DNA of 53,578 nt from Flavobacteriales bacterium (GTDB lineage: Bacteria > Bacteroidota > Bacteroidia > Flavobacteriales_F > PHOS-HE28), in assembly GCA_016788285.1 (NCBI GenBank), contig JAEUSW010000100.1, forward strand, positions 1 through 53,578. The letters run 5' to 3'. The notes under the pieces are model-generated. The model had not been told where the DNA came from. It did not search any database and saw nothing but the letters and a program-made list of their open reading frames with translations. Below, piece by piece: positions 1 to 9,934 of the stretch (position 1 is its first letter; the number at the start of each line of letters is the position of its first letter). The position numbers were made by a program, and so were the translations under genes.

Positions 1-1083
1 GTGAAGAACATGCGCACGGGCAACAAGGAGCGCATCAGCCGCATCTTCCAGATGCACGCCAACAAGCAGAACCCCGTCGAGGTCATCGAGGCCGGCGACA
101 TCGGTGCTGCAGTGGGCTTCAAGGACATCCGCACGGGCGACACGCTGTGCGATGAGAACAAGCCCATCGTGCTGGAGAGCATGAGCTTCCCCGAGCCGGT
201 GATCGGCATCGCGGTGGAGCCCAAGACGCAGGCCGACCTGGACAAGATGGGCCAGGCCCTGTACAAGCTCGCCGAGGAGGACCCCACCTTCCGTGTGCAC
301 ACCGACGAGGAGACCGGCCAGACCGTGATCAGCGGGATGGGCGAACTGCACCTGGAGATCATCGTGGACCGCATGAAGCGCGAGTTCAAGGTGGAGTGCA
401 ACCAGGGCGCGCCCCAGGTGAAGTACAAGGAGGCCATCACCGGCAGCACCGAGCACCGCGAGGTGTACAAGAAGCAGACGGGTGGTCGCGGTAAGTTCGC
501 CGACATCCACGTGCGCATCGAGCCCCAGCTGGACACCACCAAGGAGGGCCTGGAGTTCGTGGACGAGATCAAGGGCGGCTCCATCCCCAAGGAGTTCATC
601 CCCGCGGTGGAGAAGGGCTTCAAGGCCAGCCTGCAGAACGGTGTGCTCGCCGGCTTCCCGATCGAGCGCCTGAAGGTGACGCTGTACGACGGTTCGTTCC
701 ACAACGTGGACTCCGACGCCCTGAGCTTCGAGATCTGCGCGAAGAGCGCCTTCCGCGAGGCCGTGCCCAAGTGCAAGCCCGTGCTGATGGAGCCCATCAT
801 GAAGATCGAGGTGATCACGCCCGAGGAGAACATGGGCGACATCGTCGGCGACCTGAACCGCCGCCGTGGCCAGATCCAGGGCATGGAGGACCGCAGCGGC
901 GCCAAGGCCATCAAGGGCACCGTGCCCCTGAGCGAGATGTTCGGCTACGTGACCAGCCTCCGCACCATGAGCTCCGGCCGCGCCAGCAGCACCATGGAGT
1001 TCAGCCACTACGAGCAAGCCCCCAACAACATCACCGAGGCCGTGCTGGCCAAGGTGAAAGGTAAAGTGACCGCCAAAGCCTAA
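1..1083 (+). CDS. fusA: Elongation factor G, C-terminal half (partial at window start)
   Basis: The reading frame is open from base 1 to TAA at 1081-1083, so the 5' half lies outside the window and the GTG at base 1 is an internal Val codon. The 360 visible residues cover the end of domain II and domains III-V of EF-G, the GTPase that drives tRNA and mRNA translocation on the ribosome. Family landmarks are the [11 protein letters not shown] segment of domain III near residue 113, the [13 protein letters not shown] segment of domain IV near 155, and the [20 protein letters not shown] segment near the C-terminus. The GTP-binding domain is not visible. The gene ends 8 bases before rpsJ, with no tuf gene in between, an order common in Bacteroidota. 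Confidence 0.97.
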   Translation: MKNMRTGNKERISRIFQMHANKQNPVEVIEAGDIGAAVGFKDIRTGDTLCDENKPIVLESMSFPEPVIGIAVEPKTQADLDKMGQALYKLAEEDPTFRVHTDEETGQTVISGMGELHLEIIVDRMKREFKVECNQGAPQVKYKEAITGSTEHREVYKKQTGGRGKFADIHVRIEPQLDTTKEGLEFVDEIKGGSIPKEFIPAVEKGFKASLQNGVLAGFPIERLKVTLYDGSFHNVDSDALSFEICAKSAFREAVPKCKPVLMEPIMKIEVITPEENMGDIVGDLNRRRGQIQGMEDRSGAKAIKGTVPLSEMFGYVTSLRTMSSGRASSTMEFSHYEQAPNNITEAVLAKVKGKVTAKA

Positions 1084-1091
1084 GGACCCCG

Positions 1092-1397
1092 ATGACCCAG
1101 AAGATCCGGATCAAACTGCGGTCTTACGATCACAACCTCGTCGACAAGAGCGCCGAGAAGATCGTGAAGACGGTGAAGAGCACGGGCGCTGTCGTGAGCG
1201 GACCGATCCCCCTGCCCACGCACAAGCGCATTTTCACCGTGCTCCGCTCGCCGCACGTCAACAAGAAGGCGCGCGAGCAGTTCCAACTGTGCAGCTACAA
1301 GCGCCTGATGGACATCTACAGCAGCAACAGCAAGACCGTTGACGCCCTGATGAAGCTCGAGCTTCCCAGCGGTGTGGACGTGGAGATCAAGGTCTGA
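1092..1397 (+). CDS. rpsJ: 30S ribosomal protein S10
   Basis: This 101-residue protein starts [18 protein letters not shown], the universal S10 beginning, and contains the [28 protein letters not shown] core. S10 binds the 3' major domain of 16S rRNA in the small-subunit head and doubles as transcription factor NusE. The length is normal for the family. The gene follows fusA by 8 bases and opens the S10 cluster. No Shine-Dalgarno sequence is evident, as expected for Bacteroidota. Confidence 0.98.
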   Translation: MTQKIRIKLRSYDHNLVDKSAEKIVKTVKSTGAVVSGPIPLPTHKRIFTVLRSPHVNKKAREQFQLCSYKRLMDIYSSNSKTVDALMKLELPSGVDVEIKV

Positions 1398-1417
1398 CCG
1401 GTTAATACGATACAGCC

Positions 1418-2035
1418 ATGAGCGGCATCATTGGAAAGAAGATCGGCATGACCAGCCTGTACGACACGGACGGGCAGCTGGTGGGCTGCACCATCGTGGA
1501 GGCGGGCCCCTGCGTGGTCACCCATGTGCGCACGAAGGAGCGCGACGGCTACGAGGCCGTACAGCTGGCCTTCGGCGAGCGCGGCGAGAAGAACAGCACC
1601 AAGGCGGCCAAGGGCCACTACGCCAAGGCCAACACCACCCCCAAGGTGAAGGCGCACGAGTTCAAGGAGTTCGAGCAGGAGCTGAAGCTCGGCGACACCA
1701 TCGACTGCACGCTCTTCGAAGAGGGCAGCTTCGTGACGGTGACGGCGAACAGCAAGGGCAAGGGCTTCCAGGGCGTGGTGAAGCGTCACGGCTTCAGCGG
1801 TGTGGACGAGACCACCCACGGCCAGCACGACCGCGTGCGCGCCCCCGGTTCGCTGGGCGGCAGCTCGTACCCTGCGCGCGTGTTCAAGGGCCTGCGCATG
1901 GCCGGCCGCAAGGGCGGCGACCAGCACACCACCGAGAACCTCAAGGTGGTGAAGGTTGACAAGGACAAGAACCTCGTGGTGCTCCGCGGCTCGGTACCGG
2001 GTCCGAAGGGCGGCTACGTCATCATCTGGAAGTAA
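1418..2035 (+). CDS. rplC: 50S ribosomal protein L3
   Basis: The 205-residue product begins [20 protein letters not shown] and contains the [15 protein letters not shown] loop and the [23 protein letters not shown] segment, both hallmarks of L3 near the peptidyl-transferase centre. L3 is an early-assembly protein at the 3' end of 23S rRNA. The length matches bacterial L3. The gene lies 20 bases after rpsJ and ends one base before the rplD start codon, so the two are probably translationally coupled. Confidence 0.98.
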   Translation: MSGIIGKKIGMTSLYDTDGQLVGCTIVEAGPCVVTHVRTKERDGYEAVQLAFGERGEKNSTKAAKGHYAKANTTPKVKAHEFKEFEQELKLGDTIDCTLFEEGSFVTVTANSKGKGFQGVVKRHGFSGVDETTHGQHDRVRAPGSLGGSSYPARVFKGLRMAGRKGGDQHTTENLKVVKVDKDKNLVVLRGSVPGPKGGYVIIWK

Positions 2036-2036
2036 G

Positions 2037-2666
2037 ATGGAGCTCGAGATCTACGGCAAGGACGGCAAGTCCACCGGCAAAAAGGCCAAGCTGAACGACG
2101 CGGTGTTCGCGATCGAGGCCAACGACCATGCCATCTGGCTGGACGTGAAGCAGCACCTGGCCAACAAGCGTCAGGGCACGGCCAAGACGCTCGAGAAGAG
2201 CGAGGTGAGCGGCAGCACGAAGAAGCTGCACCGCCAGAAGGGCACGGGCGGCTCCCGCAAGGGCAGCATCAAGAGCCCGCTGTTCAAGGGCGGCGCGCGC
2301 GTGTTCGGCCCCAAGCCCCGCGACTACGACTTCAAGCTGAACAAGAAGGTGAAGGACCTGGCCCGCCGCAGCGCCCTCACCCAGAAGGCGAAGGCCGATG
2401 CCATCCGCGTGCTCGAGGGCACGGGCATCACCGCCGCCAAGACGCGCGACTTCGCCGCGCTGTTGAAGGCCTTCGAACTGAGCGACCGCCGCGCCCTGCT
2501 GGTGCTCCCCGCGCACGACAAGAACGTGCTGCTGAGCTCCCGCAACATCCAGGGCGCCCGCGTGGTGGCCGCCACGGAGGTGAACACCTACGACATCATG
2601 AACGCCACCAAGGTGCTGATCGTGAAGGACGCGATCGCCCCCCTGGAGGCCACCCTCACCAAGTAA
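2037..2666 (+). CDS. rplD: 50S ribosomal protein L4
   Basis: L4 binds 23S rRNA domain I and lines the exit tunnel. In E. coli it also represses its own operon, but nothing here shows that this holds in this organism. The frame stays open upstream to 1956, but the first ATG giving an L4-like N-terminus (MELEIYGKDGKSTG) is at 2037, one base after the rplC stop, so I use it (209 residues). The basic tunnel loop (KLHRQKGTGGSRKGSIKSP) and the GGARVFGPKPRDY motif are present. The gene ends 3 bases before rplW. Confidence 0.97.
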   Translation: MELEIYGKDGKSTGKKAKLNDAVFAIEANDHAIWLDVKQHLANKRQGTAKTLEKSEVSGSTKKLHRQKGTGGSRKGSIKSPLFKGGARVFGPKPRDYDFKLNKKVKDLARRSALTQKAKADAIRVLEGTGITAAKTRDFAALLKAFELSDRRALLVLPAHDKNVLLSSRNIQGARVVAATEVNTYDIMNATKVLIVKDAIAPLEATLTK

Positions 2667-2669
2667 GCC

Positions 2670-2963
2670 ATGAGCCAGATCCTCATCCGTCCCCTCATCA
2701 CCGAGAAGATGACCAAGCAGGGCGAATCGCTCGGCCGGTACGGCTTCGAAGTGGCGCGCAGCAGCAACAAGCTGCAGATCAAGCAGGCCGTGGAGAAGGA
2801 ATACGGCGTGACGGTGACGGGCGTCCGCACCATGATCGTGCGCGGCAAGAACAAGACCCGCTACACCAAGACCAACATCCTGCGCGGCGGCACCAGCACC
2901 TACAAGAAGGCGGTGGTGAGCGTGAAGCAGGGTGACGTGATCGACCTGTACAGCAGCATCTGA
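2670..2963 (+). CDS. rplW: 50S ribosomal protein L23
   Basis: This 97-residue protein opens with [18 protein letters not shown], the classic L23 beginning, and keeps the VNxxxVRG-like strand ([17 protein letters not shown]). L23 sits at the tunnel exit and docks trigger factor and the signal recognition particle. The length is typical. The gene lies between rplD (3-base gap) and rplB (19-base gap) in the standard S10 order. Confidence 0.97.
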   Translation: MSQILIRPLITEKMTKQGESLGRYGFEVARSSNKLQIKQAVEKEYGVTVTGVRTMIVRGKNKTRYTKTNILRGGTSTYKKAVVSVKQGDVIDLYSSI

Positions 2964-2982
2964 CCCTGAAGAGAACCAGACC

Positions 2983-3822
2983 ATGGGCGTTCGCAAGTTC
3001 AACCCGGTGACCCCGGGTACCCGCCACCGGACGATCGTCGATTTCGACGGCATCACCACGCGCGTACCCGAGGCTTCCCTGACCGAAGGCCGCACCAAGA
3101 GCGGTGGCCGCAACAACCAGGGCAAGATGACCATGCGCTACATCGGCGGCGGCCACAAGCAGCGCTACCGCACGATCGACTTCAAGCGCAACAAGCACGG
3201 TCTGCCCGCAGTGGTGAAGACCATCGAGTACGATCCCAACCGCAGCGCGCGCATCGCCCTGCTGTTCTACCCCGACGGCGAGAAGCGCTACATGCTGGCG
3301 CCGACCGGCCTGAAGGTGGGCCAGACGGTGGTGAGCGGCCCCGGCGTGGCGCCCGAGGTGGGCAACTCGCTCCCCCTGAGCGAGATCCCCCTGGGCACGC
3401 TGGTGCACAACATCGAGCTCATGCCCGGCAAGGGCGGCGCGATGGCCCGCAGCGCCGGCACGTTCGCGCAGCTGAACGCCCGCGACGGCAAGTACGCCAC
3501 GCTGAAGATGCCGAGCGGCGAGATCCGCATGGTGCTGTGCGCCTGCATGGCCACCGTGGGCACCGTGGGCAACGCCGAGCACATGCTGCAGAGCGATGGC
3601 AAGGCCGGCCGCAGCCGCTGGCAGGGCCGCCGCCCCCGCACCCGTGCGGTGGCCATGAACCCGGTGGACCACCCGATGGGCGGTGGTGAGGGCCGCGCCT
3701 CCGGCGGTCACCCGCGCAGCCGCAAGGGCCTGCTGGCGAAGGGCAAGAAGACCCGCCACCCGAAGAACACCTCGAACAAGTTCATCCTCGCGCGCCGCAA
3801 GAGCAAGGCCGCCTCGATCTGA
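2983..3822 (+). CDS. rplB: 50S ribosomal protein L2
   Basis: The 279-residue product starts [17 protein letters not shown] and contains the OB-fold and SH3-like halves of L2, ending with the [21 protein letters not shown] loop that carries the conserved His next to the peptidyl-transferase centre. L2 is needed for subunit association and peptide-bond formation. Length and motif order are normal. It is followed by rpsS after 9 bases. Confidence 0.98.
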   Translation: MGVRKFNPVTPGTRHRTIVDFDGITTRVPEASLTEGRTKSGGRNNQGKMTMRYIGGGHKQRYRTIDFKRNKHGLPAVVKTIEYDPNRSARIALLFYPDGEKRYMLAPTGLKVGQTVVSGPGVAPEVGNSLPLSEIPLGTLVHNIELMPGKGGAMARSAGTFAQLNARDGKYATLKMPSGEIRMVLCACMATVGTVGNAEHMLQSDGKAGRSRWQGRRPRTRAVAMNPVDHPMGGGEGRASGGHPRSRKGLLAKGKKTRHPKNTSNKFILARRKSKAASI

Positions 3823-3831
3823 TAGAGCACC

Positions 3832-4101
3832 ATGAGCCGTTCACTCAAGAAACCGCCGTTCGTCCACTACAAGCTGGCGAAGCGCGTGACCGACATGCAG
3901 AAGTCGGGCAAGAAGTCGGTCCTCAAGACCTGGTCGCGGTCGAGCACCATCACGCCCGAGTTCGTGGGCATCACGTTCGCGGTGCACAATGGCAACAAGT
4001 TCATCCCCGTGTACGTGACGGAGAACATGGTGGGTCACAAGCTGGGCGAGTTCGCCCCGACCCGCACGTTCCGCCAGCACTCCGGTAACAACAAGAGCTA
4101 A
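3832..4101 (+). CDS. rpsS: 30S ribosomal protein S19
   Basis: This 89-residue protein begins [19 protein letters not shown] and keeps the family core [45 protein letters not shown] in shorter recognizable blocks. S19 forms a complex with S13 in the head of the small subunit and contacts the A-site tRNA. The length is canonical. The gene lies 9 bases after rplB and 2 bases before rplV, consistent with one polycistronic message. Confidence 0.97.
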   Translation: MSRSLKKPPFVHYKLAKRVTDMQKSGKKSVLKTWSRSSTITPEFVGITFAVHNGNKFIPVYVTENMVGHKLGEFAPTRTFRQHSGNNKS

Positions 4102-4103
4102 CG

Positions 4104-4499
4104 ATGGGAGCGCGCAAGAAACTCGCCGCTGACAAGCGCAAGGAGGCCATGAAGAGCGTGGCCATCGCCAAGCTGAAGGACGTGCCGACCAGCCCGCGCA
4201 AGATGCGCCAGGTGGCCGACAACATCCGTGGCCTGGACGTGGAGAAGGCCCTGGCCATCCTCCGCTTCCACACCCGCCACGCCAGCAAGCCCATGGAGAA
4301 GCTCCTGATGAGCGCCGTGGCGAACTGGGAGGCCAAGAACGAGGGCCAGAAGGCCGGCGACACCAAGCTGGTGGTGCGCACGGTGATGGTGGACGAGAGC
4401 ACCAGCCTGAAGCGCATGCTGCCCGCCCCCCAGGGCCGCGCCTACCGCATGCGCAAGCGCAGCAACCACGTGACCATCATCGTCGACAAGGCCGAGTAA
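4104..4499 (+). CDS. rplV: 50S ribosomal protein L22
   Basis: The 131-residue product has the L22 fold: the helical core with [16 protein letters not shown] near residue 29, then the beta-hairpin that lines the exit tunnel, recognizable by [20 protein letters not shown] near the C-terminus. The N-terminus carries about 15 extra basic residues ([16 protein letters not shown]) compared with the shortest bacterial forms. The start at 4104 is the first ATG after rpsS and is kept for its 2-base spacing. Macrolide contacts in other species involve the same hairpin. Confidence 0.96.
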   Translation: MGARKKLAADKRKEAMKSVAIAKLKDVPTSPRKMRQVADNIRGLDVEKALAILRFHTRHASKPMEKLLMSAVANWEAKNEGQKAGDTKLVVRTVMVDESTSLKRMLPAPQGRAYRMRKRSNHVTIIVDKAE

Positions 4500-4507
4500 G
4501 AACTACC

Positions 4508-5332
4508 ATGGGACAGAAAGCACACCCGATCGGACAGCGCCTCGGCTTCATCAAGGGCTGGGACAGCAACTGGTATGGCGGCAGCGACTACGGTGACAAG
4601 ATCGCCGAGGACGAGCGCATCCGTCAGTACCTCATGGCCCGCCTGAAGAAGGCGAGCGTGGCCAAGATCGTCATCGAGCGCACCCTGAAGCTCGTCACCG
4701 TCACCATCCACACCGCGCGCCCCGGCGTGATCATCGGCAAGGGCGGTGCAGAAGTGGACAAGCTGCGCGAGGAACTGAAGAAGTTCACGGGCAAGGACGT
4801 GCAGATCAACATCTTCGAGATCAAGCGCCCCGAGCTGGACGCCCGCCTGGTGGCCGACAGCATCGCGCGCCAGCTCGAAGGCCGCATCAGCTTCCGCCGC
4901 GCCATGAAGATGGCGGTGGCCAGCACCATGCGCATGGGTGCCGAGGGCATCAAGGTGCAGGTGGCAGGCCGCCTGAACGGCGCGGAGATCGCGCGCACCG
5001 AGAAGTACCGCGAGGGCCGCGTGCCCCTGCACACCCTGCGTGCCGACATCGACTTCGCGATCAGCGAGGCGCACACCAAGATGGGCCGGATCGGCGTGAA
5101 GTGCTGGATCTGCCGTGGTGAGGTGTTCGGCAAGCGCGACCTGAGCCCGAACATCGGCCAGGTGAAGGGCGCCACCGGCGGTGCCCGCATGGGCGGCGAC
5201 CGTCCCGAGCGCCGTGGCGGCGACCGCCGTGGCCCGGGTGGTGACCGTCGTGGCGGCGATCGCCGCGGTCCCGGAGGTGGAGGAGAGCGCCGTGGCGGCG
5301 ATCGCCGCGGTGGAAACCGTTCTAACAACTAA
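4508..5332 (+). CDS. rpsC: 30S ribosomal protein S3 with Arg/Gly-rich tail
   Basis: Residues 1 to about 215 are a normal S3: [18 protein letters not shown] start, the KH RNA-binding domain with the GxxG-type loop [15 protein letters not shown] near residue 75, and the C-terminal domain ending [22 protein letters not shown]3 forms part of the mRNA entry channel and its helicase site. Residues about 227-274 are an extension of repeated GGDRRGG and RRGPGG units encoded by imperfect DNA repeats at about 5196-5329. At 274 residues it is longer than E. coli S3 (233). The tail looks like an RGG-type, disordered RNA-binding segment, but its role is unknown. Confidence 0.96.
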   Translation: MGQKAHPIGQRLGFIKGWDSNWYGGSDYGDKIAEDERIRQYLMARLKKASVAKIVIERTLKLVTVTIHTARPGVIIGKGGAEVDKLREELKKFTGKDVQINIFEIKRPELDARLVADSIARQLEGRISFRRAMKMAVASTMRMGAEGIKVQVAGRLNGAEIARTEKYREGRVPLHTLRADIDFAISEAHTKMGRIGVKCWICRGEVFGKRDLSPNIGQVKGATGGARMGGDRPERRGGDRRGPGGDRRGGDRRGPGGGGERRGGDRRGGNRSNN

Positions 5333-5337
5333 GAGCC

Positions 5338-5760
5338 ATGTTGCAACCGAAGCGCAGCAAGCGCCGCAATATGCACAAGGGCCGCATGAAGGGCGTGGCC
5401 CAGCGCGGTCACCGCGTGAGCCTGGGGTCCTTCGGCCTGAAGGCCATGGAAAGCGTGTGGCTTACCAGCCGCCAGATCGAGGCCGCCCGTGTGGCGCTGA
5501 CCCGCCACATGAAGCGTGAGGGCCAGGTGTGGATCAAGGTGTTCCCGGACAAGCCCGTGACCAGCAAGCCCGCCGAGGTGCGTATGGGTAAGGGCAAGGG
5601 TTCCCTGGACCACTGGGTGGCGGTGTGCCACGCCGGCCGGATCATCTTCGAGGCCGACGGCGTGCCCATGGAGACCGCGAAGGAGGCTCTGCGCCTGGCG
5701 GCCCAGAAGCTCCCCATCAAGACCAAGTTCGTGGTGCGCGAGGACTACGACGGCCAATAA
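5338..5760 (+). CDS. rplP: 50S ribosomal protein L16
   Basis: This 140-residue protein begins [19 protein letters not shown] and keeps the [23 protein letters not shown] and [18 protein letters not shown] blocks of L16. L16 helps position the A-site tRNA and is needed for late 50S maturation. The Arg hydroxylated in E. coli L16 lies in the equivalent of the RMGKGKG segment, but no hydroxylase gene is in this window. It lies 5 bases after rpsC and 11 bases before rpmC. Confidence 0.97.
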   Translation: MLQPKRSKRRNMHKGRMKGVAQRGHRVSLGSFGLKAMESVWLTSRQIEAARVALTRHMKREGQVWIKVFPDKPVTSKPAEVRMGKGKGSLDHWVAVCHAGRIIFEADGVPMETAKEALRLAAQKLPIKTKFVVREDYDGQ

Positions 5761-5771
5761 GCTCAGCAGTC

Positions 5772-5978
5772 ATGAAGAAGAAAGGCACCGACCTGAAGGA
5801 GCTCACGCTCCAGGAGCTGCAGGACAAGCTGCAGGAAGAGCGCTCCACGCTGACGAAGCTGCGCTTCAACCACACCGTGAGCCCGATCGAGAACCCGATG
5901 CAGCTGCGCTCCAAGCGCAAGGAGGTGGCGCGCATCCTCACCGAGCTGCGCAAGCGCGAGCTCGCCAACACCAAATGA
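5772..5978 (+). CDS. rpmC: 50S ribosomal protein L29
   Basis: L29 is a small two-helix protein near the tunnel exit next to L23. I start it at ATG 5772, which gives 68 residues ([20 protein letters not shown]) and the normal L29 length. The open frame continues upstream through rplP but has no L29-like residues. The [26 protein letters not shown] core is present. Its stop TGA overlaps the ATGATG at the start of rpsQ, so coupling of the two is likely. Confidence 0.95.
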   Translation: MKKKGTDLKELTLQELQDKLQEERSTLTKLRFNHTVSPIENPMQLRSKRKEVARILTELRKRELANTK

Positions 5979-6241
5979 TGAGCGCCATGGAACGCAACCT
6001 GAGGAAAGAGCGCGTGGGCATCGTGACCAGCGACAAGATGGACAAGAGCATCACGGTGATCGTTGAGCGCCGCGTGATGCACAAGAAGTACGGCAAGTTC
6101 GTGAAGATGTCCAGCAAGTTCATGGCCCACGACGAGAAGGAGGAGGCCAACATCGGCGACACCGTGCGCATCATGGAGACCCGCCCGATGAGCAAGAGCA
6201 AGCGCTGGCGCCTGGTGGAGATCGTGGAGCGTGCCAAGTAA
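5975..6241 (+). CDS. rpsQ: 30S ribosomal protein S17
   Basis: S17 is an OB-fold primary rRNA-binding protein at the bottom of the small subunit. Three in-frame ATGs lie at 5975, 5978 and 5987. The first overlaps the rpmC stop codon, while the third gives [13 protein letters not shown], the most family-like start (84 residues). I give the longest form; 5987 is a serious alternative. The [22 protein letters not shown] core and the [26 protein letters not shown]-terminal part are clear. Confidence 0.93.
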   Translation: MMSAMERNLRKERVGIVTSDKMDKSITVIVERRVMHKKYGKFVKMSSKFMAHDEKEEANIGDTVRIMETRPMSKSKRWRLVEIVERAK

Positions 6242-6262
6242 CAAGGAACACCCGGAGAAGCC

Positions 6263-6631
6263 ATGATCCAACAGGAATCACGACTGAACGTAGCGGACAA
6301 CAGCGGCGCCAAGGAGGTGCTCGTGATCCGCGTGCTGGGCGGCACCAAGCGCCGTTACGCCGGGGTGGGTGACACCGTGGTGGTGACCATCAAGGACGCC
6401 CTGCCCAACGGCAGCGCCAAGAAAGGCACCGTGCACAAGGCGGTGGTGGTGCGCACCAAGAAGGAGCTGCGCCGCAAGGACGGAAGCTACATCCGCTTCG
6501 ACGACAACGCCGTGGTGATCCTCGACGCCGCCGGCGAGATGAAGGGCACCCGCATCTTCGGCCCCGTGGCGAAGGAGCTGCGCGACAAGAAATTCATGAA
6601 GATCATCTCCCTCGCCCCCGAGGTGCTGTAA
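6263..6631 (+). CDS. rplN: 50S ribosomal protein L14
   Basis: This 122-residue protein starts [19 protein letters not shown], nearly invariant among bacteria, and ends with [14 protein letters not shown]14 sits at the subunit interface and forms bridges with 16S rRNA; it is also the docking site of the silencing factor RsfS. Length and sequence are canonical. A 21-base spacer separates it from rpsQ and 12 bases from rplX. Confidence 0.98.
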   Translation: MIQQESRLNVADNSGAKEVLVIRVLGGTKRRYAGVGDTVVVTIKDALPNGSAKKGTVHKAVVVRTKKELRRKDGSYIRFDDNAVVILDAAGEMKGTRIFGPVAKELRDKKFMKIISLAPEVL

Positions 6632-6643
6632 GACCAGCGAGCC

Positions 6644-6967
6644 ATGCAGAAGAAGACGCATATCAAGAAGGGCGACATGGTGAAGGTGCTCGCGGGTGAG
6701 AACCGCGGCGACACCGGCCGTGTGCTCGAGGTGGACCGCGAGCGGATGACCGCCGTGGTGGAAGGCCTCAACATCAACAAGAAGCACAGCAAGCCCACCA
6801 CGGCCAACCCCCAGGGCGGCATCGTGGACAAGGAGGGCCCCATCCATGTGAGCAATCTGATGCTCATCGACGCGAAGTCCGGCAAGTCCGGTCGCGTGGG
6901 CCGCAAGGCGGGCAAGGATGGCAAGCTGGAGCGTTACGTGAAGACCAAGAAAACGGCCGCCAAGTGA
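6644..6967 (+). CDS. rplX: 50S ribosomal protein L24
   Basis: The 107-residue product has the N-terminal KOW motif ([25 protein letters not shown]) followed by the [24 protein letters not shown] block typical of L24, which nucleates 50S assembly at the 5' end of 23S rRNA. The C-terminus is Lys-rich. The stop TGA at 6965-6967 shares its last base with the ATG of rplE. Confidence 0.97.
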   Translation: MQKKTHIKKGDMVKVLAGENRGDTGRVLEVDRERMTAVVEGLNINKKHSKPTTANPQGGIVDKEGPIHVSNLMLIDAKSGKSGRVGRKAGKDGKLERYVKTKKTAAK

Positions 6968-7524
6968 TGAAGACGTATCAACCGAGGCTCCGTGCCAAGT
7001 ACGCCACCGAGGTGGCGCCCAACCTGATGAAGGAGTTCAAGTACAAGAGCTCCATGCAGGTGCCCCGCCTGGTGAAGATCAGCGTGAACCAGGGTCTGGG
7101 CAGCGCCGTTGGCGACAAGAAGATCGTGGAGAACGCCGTGACCGAGATGACCATGATCACCGGTCAGAAGGCGGTGCCCACGGTGTCCAAGAAGGACATC
7201 AGCAACTTCAAGCTGCGCAAGGGCATGCCGATCGGTGCGCGTGTGACGCTGCGCGGCGACCGGATGTACGAGTTCCTGGACCGCCTGATCGCGGTGTCGC
7301 TGCCCCGTACCCGCGACTTCCGCGGTGTGGCGCCCAAGGGCTTCGACGGCAACGGCAACTTCACCTTCGGGGTGAAGGAGCAGATCATCTTCCCGGAGAT
7401 CGACATCGACAAGACACCGCGGATCCAGGGCATGGACATCACGTTCGTGACCACGGCCAAGACGGACGCTGAGGCGAAGGCCCTGCTCACCGCCTTCGGA
7501 TTCCCCTTCGCGGACAAGAAATAA
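6967..7524 (+). CDS. rplE: 50S ribosomal protein L5
   Basis: L5 binds 5S rRNA together with L18 and contacts S13 in an inter-subunit bridge. I place the start at ATG 6967, which overlaps the rplX stop by one base and gives 185 residues ([12 protein letters not shown]). The codon just before it is GTG and would add one residue only. The conserved [41 protein letters not shown] and [14 protein letters not shown] blocks are present. Confidence 0.97.
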   Translation: MKTYQPRLRAKYATEVAPNLMKEFKYKSSMQVPRLVKISVNQGLGSAVGDKKIVENAVTEMTMITGQKAVPTVSKKDISNFKLRKGMPIGARVTLRGDRMYEFLDRLIAVSLPRTRDFRGVAPKGFDGNGNFTFGVKEQIIFPEIDIDKTPRIQGMDITFVTTAKTDAEAKALLTAFGFPFADKK

Positions 7525-7545
7525 CCGAACAGACAGCGCAAGACC

Positions 7546-7815
7546 ATGGCCAAGGAAAGCATGAAGGCCCGCGAGCGCAAGCGCGCCAAAATGGTGGAGA
7601 AGTACGCCGCCAAGCGCGCCGCGTTGAAAGCGGCCGGCGAATGGGACAAGCTCCAGCAGCTGCCCGCCAACAGCAGCTACGTGCGCAAGCACAACCGCTG
7701 CCTGATCAGCGGCCGCCCCAAGGGCTACATCCGCCTGTTCGGCATCTCCCGTAACATGTTCCGCCAGATGGCGCTCGAGGGCAAGATCCCGGGCGTGACC
7801 AAGTCCAGCTGGTAA
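7546..7815 (+). CDS. rpsN: 30S ribosomal protein S14, zinc-free type
   Basis: This 89-residue S14 ends with the signature [43 protein letters not shown] in overlapping short blocks. It is the longer C-minus form: there is only one Cys and no CxxC pair, so it does not bind zinc. S14 sits in the head of the 30S subunit. It follows rplE after 21 bases in the usual spc order. Confidence 0.97.
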   Translation: MAKESMKARERKRAKMVEKYAAKRAALKAAGEWDKLQQLPANSSYVRKHNRCLISGRPKGYIRLFGISRNMFRQMALEGKIPGVTKSSW

Positions 7816-7829
7816 ATCGAGCTACGACA

Positions 7830-8228
7830 ATGACCACCGATCCCATCGCCGATTACCTGACCCGCCTGCGCAACGCCATCCAGTCGCGCAAGAAGGTCGT
7901 GGAGGTCCCCGCCAGCGGCCTGAAGAAGGACATCACGCGGATCCTGTACGACAAGGGCTACATCCTCAACTACAAGGTGGAGGACGACGGCAAGCAGGGC
8001 CTGATCAAGATCGCCCTGAAGTACAATCCCCAGACGCGCCAGAACGCCATCACCGAGCTCACCCGCGTGAGCTCCCCCGGCCTGCGCCAGTACGCCCACG
8101 TGCGGGAGCTTCCCCGCGTGCTCAACGGCCTCGGCGTGGCCATCATCTCCACCAGCAAGGGTGTGGTCACCGACAAGGAGGCCCGTGCCCTCAACGTGGG
8201 CGGTGAGGTCCTCTGCTACGTCAGCTAA
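7830..8228 (+). CDS. rpsH: 30S ribosomal protein S8
   Basis: The 132-residue product begins [18 protein letters not shown] and ends [22 protein letters not shown], matching S8. S8 binds helix 21 of 16S rRNA. In E. coli it represses the spc operon by binding the mRNA near rplE; I did not identify such a site here. The start codon lies 14 bases after rpsN. Confidence 0.97.
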   Translation: MTTDPIADYLTRLRNAIQSRKKVVEVPASGLKKDITRILYDKGYILNYKVEDDGKQGLIKIALKYNPQTRQNAITELTRVSSPGLRQYAHVRELPRVLNGLGVAIISTSKGVVTDKEARALNVGGEVLCYVS

Positions 8229-8243
8229 TCCCCGAGAACGACC

Positions 8244-8798
8244 ATGTCACGCATCGGAAAAGCACCGATCAATGTGCCCAACGGGGTGCAGATCAGCATC
8301 AGCGACAAGAACCTGGTGACCGTAAAGGGTCCCAAGGGCACGCTGGTGCAGCAGGTCGACCCGGACATGACCTTGAAACAGGACAACGGCGTCGTGACCC
8401 TTGAGCGTCCCAGCGACGCCAAGCCGCACCGCGCGAAGCACGGCCTGTACCGCGCGCTCATCGCCAACATGGTGAAGGGCGTGAGCGAGGGCTACGTGAT
8501 CGAGCAGGAGCTGGTGGGCGTGGGTTACCGCGCCACCGCGAAGGGCCAGCGCCTGGAGCTCGCCCTGGGCTTCAGCCACCAGGTGGCCCTGGAGCTCCCG
8601 GCCGAGATCAAGGTGAGCGCCGCCCAGGAGAAGGGCAAGAACCCGATCATCCGCCTGGAGAGCGCGGACAAGCAGCTCATCGGCGCCGTGGCGGCGAAGC
8701 TGCGCAGCCTGCGCAAGCCCGAGCCGTACAAGGGCAAGGGTGTCCGCTTCGTGGGTGAGAACGTACGCCGCAAGGCCGGTAAGGCCGCTGGCAAATAA
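8244..8798 (+). CDS. rplF: 50S ribosomal protein L6
   Basis: This 184-residue protein begins MSRIGKAPINVPNGVQISI and ends in the family signature EPYKGKGVRFVGENVRRKAGK. L6 has two similar alpha/beta domains and sits near the sarcin-ricin loop and the factor-binding site. The length is usual. The gene lies 15 bases after rpsH and 11 before rplR. Confidence 0.97.
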   Translation: MSRIGKAPINVPNGVQISISDKNLVTVKGPKGTLVQQVDPDMTLKQDNGVVTLERPSDAKPHRAKHGLYRALIANMVKGVSEGYVIEQELVGVGYRATAKGQRLELALGFSHQVALELPAEIKVSAAQEKGKNPIIRLESADKQLIGAVAAKLRSLRKPEPYKGKGVRFVGENVRRKAGKAAGK

Positions 8799-8809
8799 GC
8801 TAGAGCATC

Positions 8810-9163
8810 ATGGCATTCAGCAAGAACATCCGCCGCGCCAAGATCAAGCGCACGATCCGCAAGAAGGTGCACGGCACCCCGGAGCGTCCCCGCCTGACGG
8901 TGTACCGCAGCAACAAGGACATCTACGTCCAGGTGATCGACGACGAGCAGGGCCGCACCCTGGTGAGCGCCTCGAGCCTGAAGGACAAGAAGGCGCACGA
9001 CGCCAGTGGCCTGGAACAGGCCAAGCTGGTGGGTGCCGCCATCGCCGAGAAGGCGAAGAGCGCCGGCATCGAGAAGGTGGTCTTCGATCGCAACGGTTAC
9101 CTGTACCATGGCCGCGTGAAGGCGCTGGCCGAAGCCGCCCGCGAGGCCGGTCTCAACTTCTGA
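8810..9163 (+). CDS. rplR: 50S ribosomal protein L18
   Basis: The 117-residue product has a basic N-terminus ([20 protein letters not shown]), the [25 protein letters not shown] strand region and the C-terminal [26 protein letters not shown] signature of L18. It brings 5S rRNA into the large subunit with L5. The length is usual. It is followed after 13 bases by rpsE. Confidence 0.97.
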   Translation: MAFSKNIRRAKIKRTIRKKVHGTPERPRLTVYRSNKDIYVQVIDDEQGRTLVSASSLKDKKAHDASGLEQAKLVGAAIAEKAKSAGIEKVVFDRNGYLYHGRVKALAEAAREAGLNF

Positions 9164-9176
9164 TCCCCACGATCCA

Positions 9177-9695
9177 ATGGCAGTTACGAACATCAACAAG
9201 GTCAAGAGCAGCGATCTGGAGCTGAAGGACAAGCTCGTGGCGCTGAACCGCGTGACCAAGGTGACCAAGGGTGGTCGCACCTTCACCTTCGCCGCCATCG
9301 TGGTGGTGGGCAATGAGAACGGTGTGGTGGGCCACGGCCTGGGCAAGGCGAAGGAGGTGCAGGAGGCGATCGCCAAGGGCATCGACGACGCGAAGAAGAA
9401 CCTGGTGAAGGTCCCTGTGCGCAAGGGCACGATCCCGCACACGCAGGAGGGCAAGTTCGCCGGTGCCAAGGTGCTGCTGAAGCCTGCGGCGCACGGTACG
9501 GGCGTGATCGCCGGCGGTGCCATGCGCGCCGTGCTGGAGAGCGTGGGCGTGACCGACGTGCTGGCCAAGAGCAAGGGCAGCAGCAACCCGCACAACGTGG
9601 TGAAGGCCACGCTCGAAGCCCTGACGAGCATGCGCGACGCCGCCGGCGTGGCCGCACAGCGCGGGGTGAAACTGGATAAAGTGTTCAACGGATAA
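9177..9695 (+). CDS. rpsE: 30S ribosomal protein S5
   Basis: This 172-residue protein has the double-stranded-RNA-binding-like N-terminal domain ([21 protein letters not shown] near residue 22) and the C-terminal domain with [20 protein letters not shown]5 lies at the mRNA entry and affects decoding accuracy. The length is usual. A 37-base spacer follows with a CCGCC/GGCGG pairing (about 9701-9723) whose meaning is unclear; the spacing is larger than at most junctions in the cluster. Confidence 0.97.
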   Translation: MAVTNINKVKSSDLELKDKLVALNRVTKVTKGGRTFTFAAIVVVGNENGVVGHGLGKAKEVQEAIAKGIDDAKKNLVKVPVRKGTIPHTQEGKFAGAKVLLKPAAHGTGVIAGGAMRAVLESVGVTDVLAKSKGSSNPHNVVKATLEALTSMRDAAGVAAQRGVKLDKVFNG

Positions 9696-9732
9696 GGAAA
9701 CCCGCCACCGCCGTAGGGGCGGAGGTCGAACC

Positions 9733-9915
9733 ATGAGCAAGCTGATCATCACCCAGACGGGCAGCCAGATCAAGTGCCCCAAGCGCCAGAAGGACACCCT
9801 CAAGGCCCTCGGCCTCGGCCGCGTGGGCAAGCGCGTCGAGCATGAGGCCACCCCGCAGATCCGCGGTATGGTCACGAAGGTGGAGCACCTGGTGAGCGTG
9901 CAGGAGCAGGCCTGA
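9733..9915 (+). CDS. rpmD: 50S ribosomal protein L30
   Basis: This 60-residue protein (MSKLIITQTGSQIKCPKRQK) has the short bacterial L30 pattern with KDTLKALGLGRVGKRVEHEATPQIRGMV following. L30 is not universal in bacteria, but its place between rpsE and rplO is the usual one. The length is normal. Confidence 0.95.
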   Translation: MSKLIITQTGSQIKCPKRQKDTLKALGLGRVGKRVEHEATPQIRGMVTKVEHLVSVQEQA

Positions 9916-9934
9916 CCCCCAACAACGAGAATCC

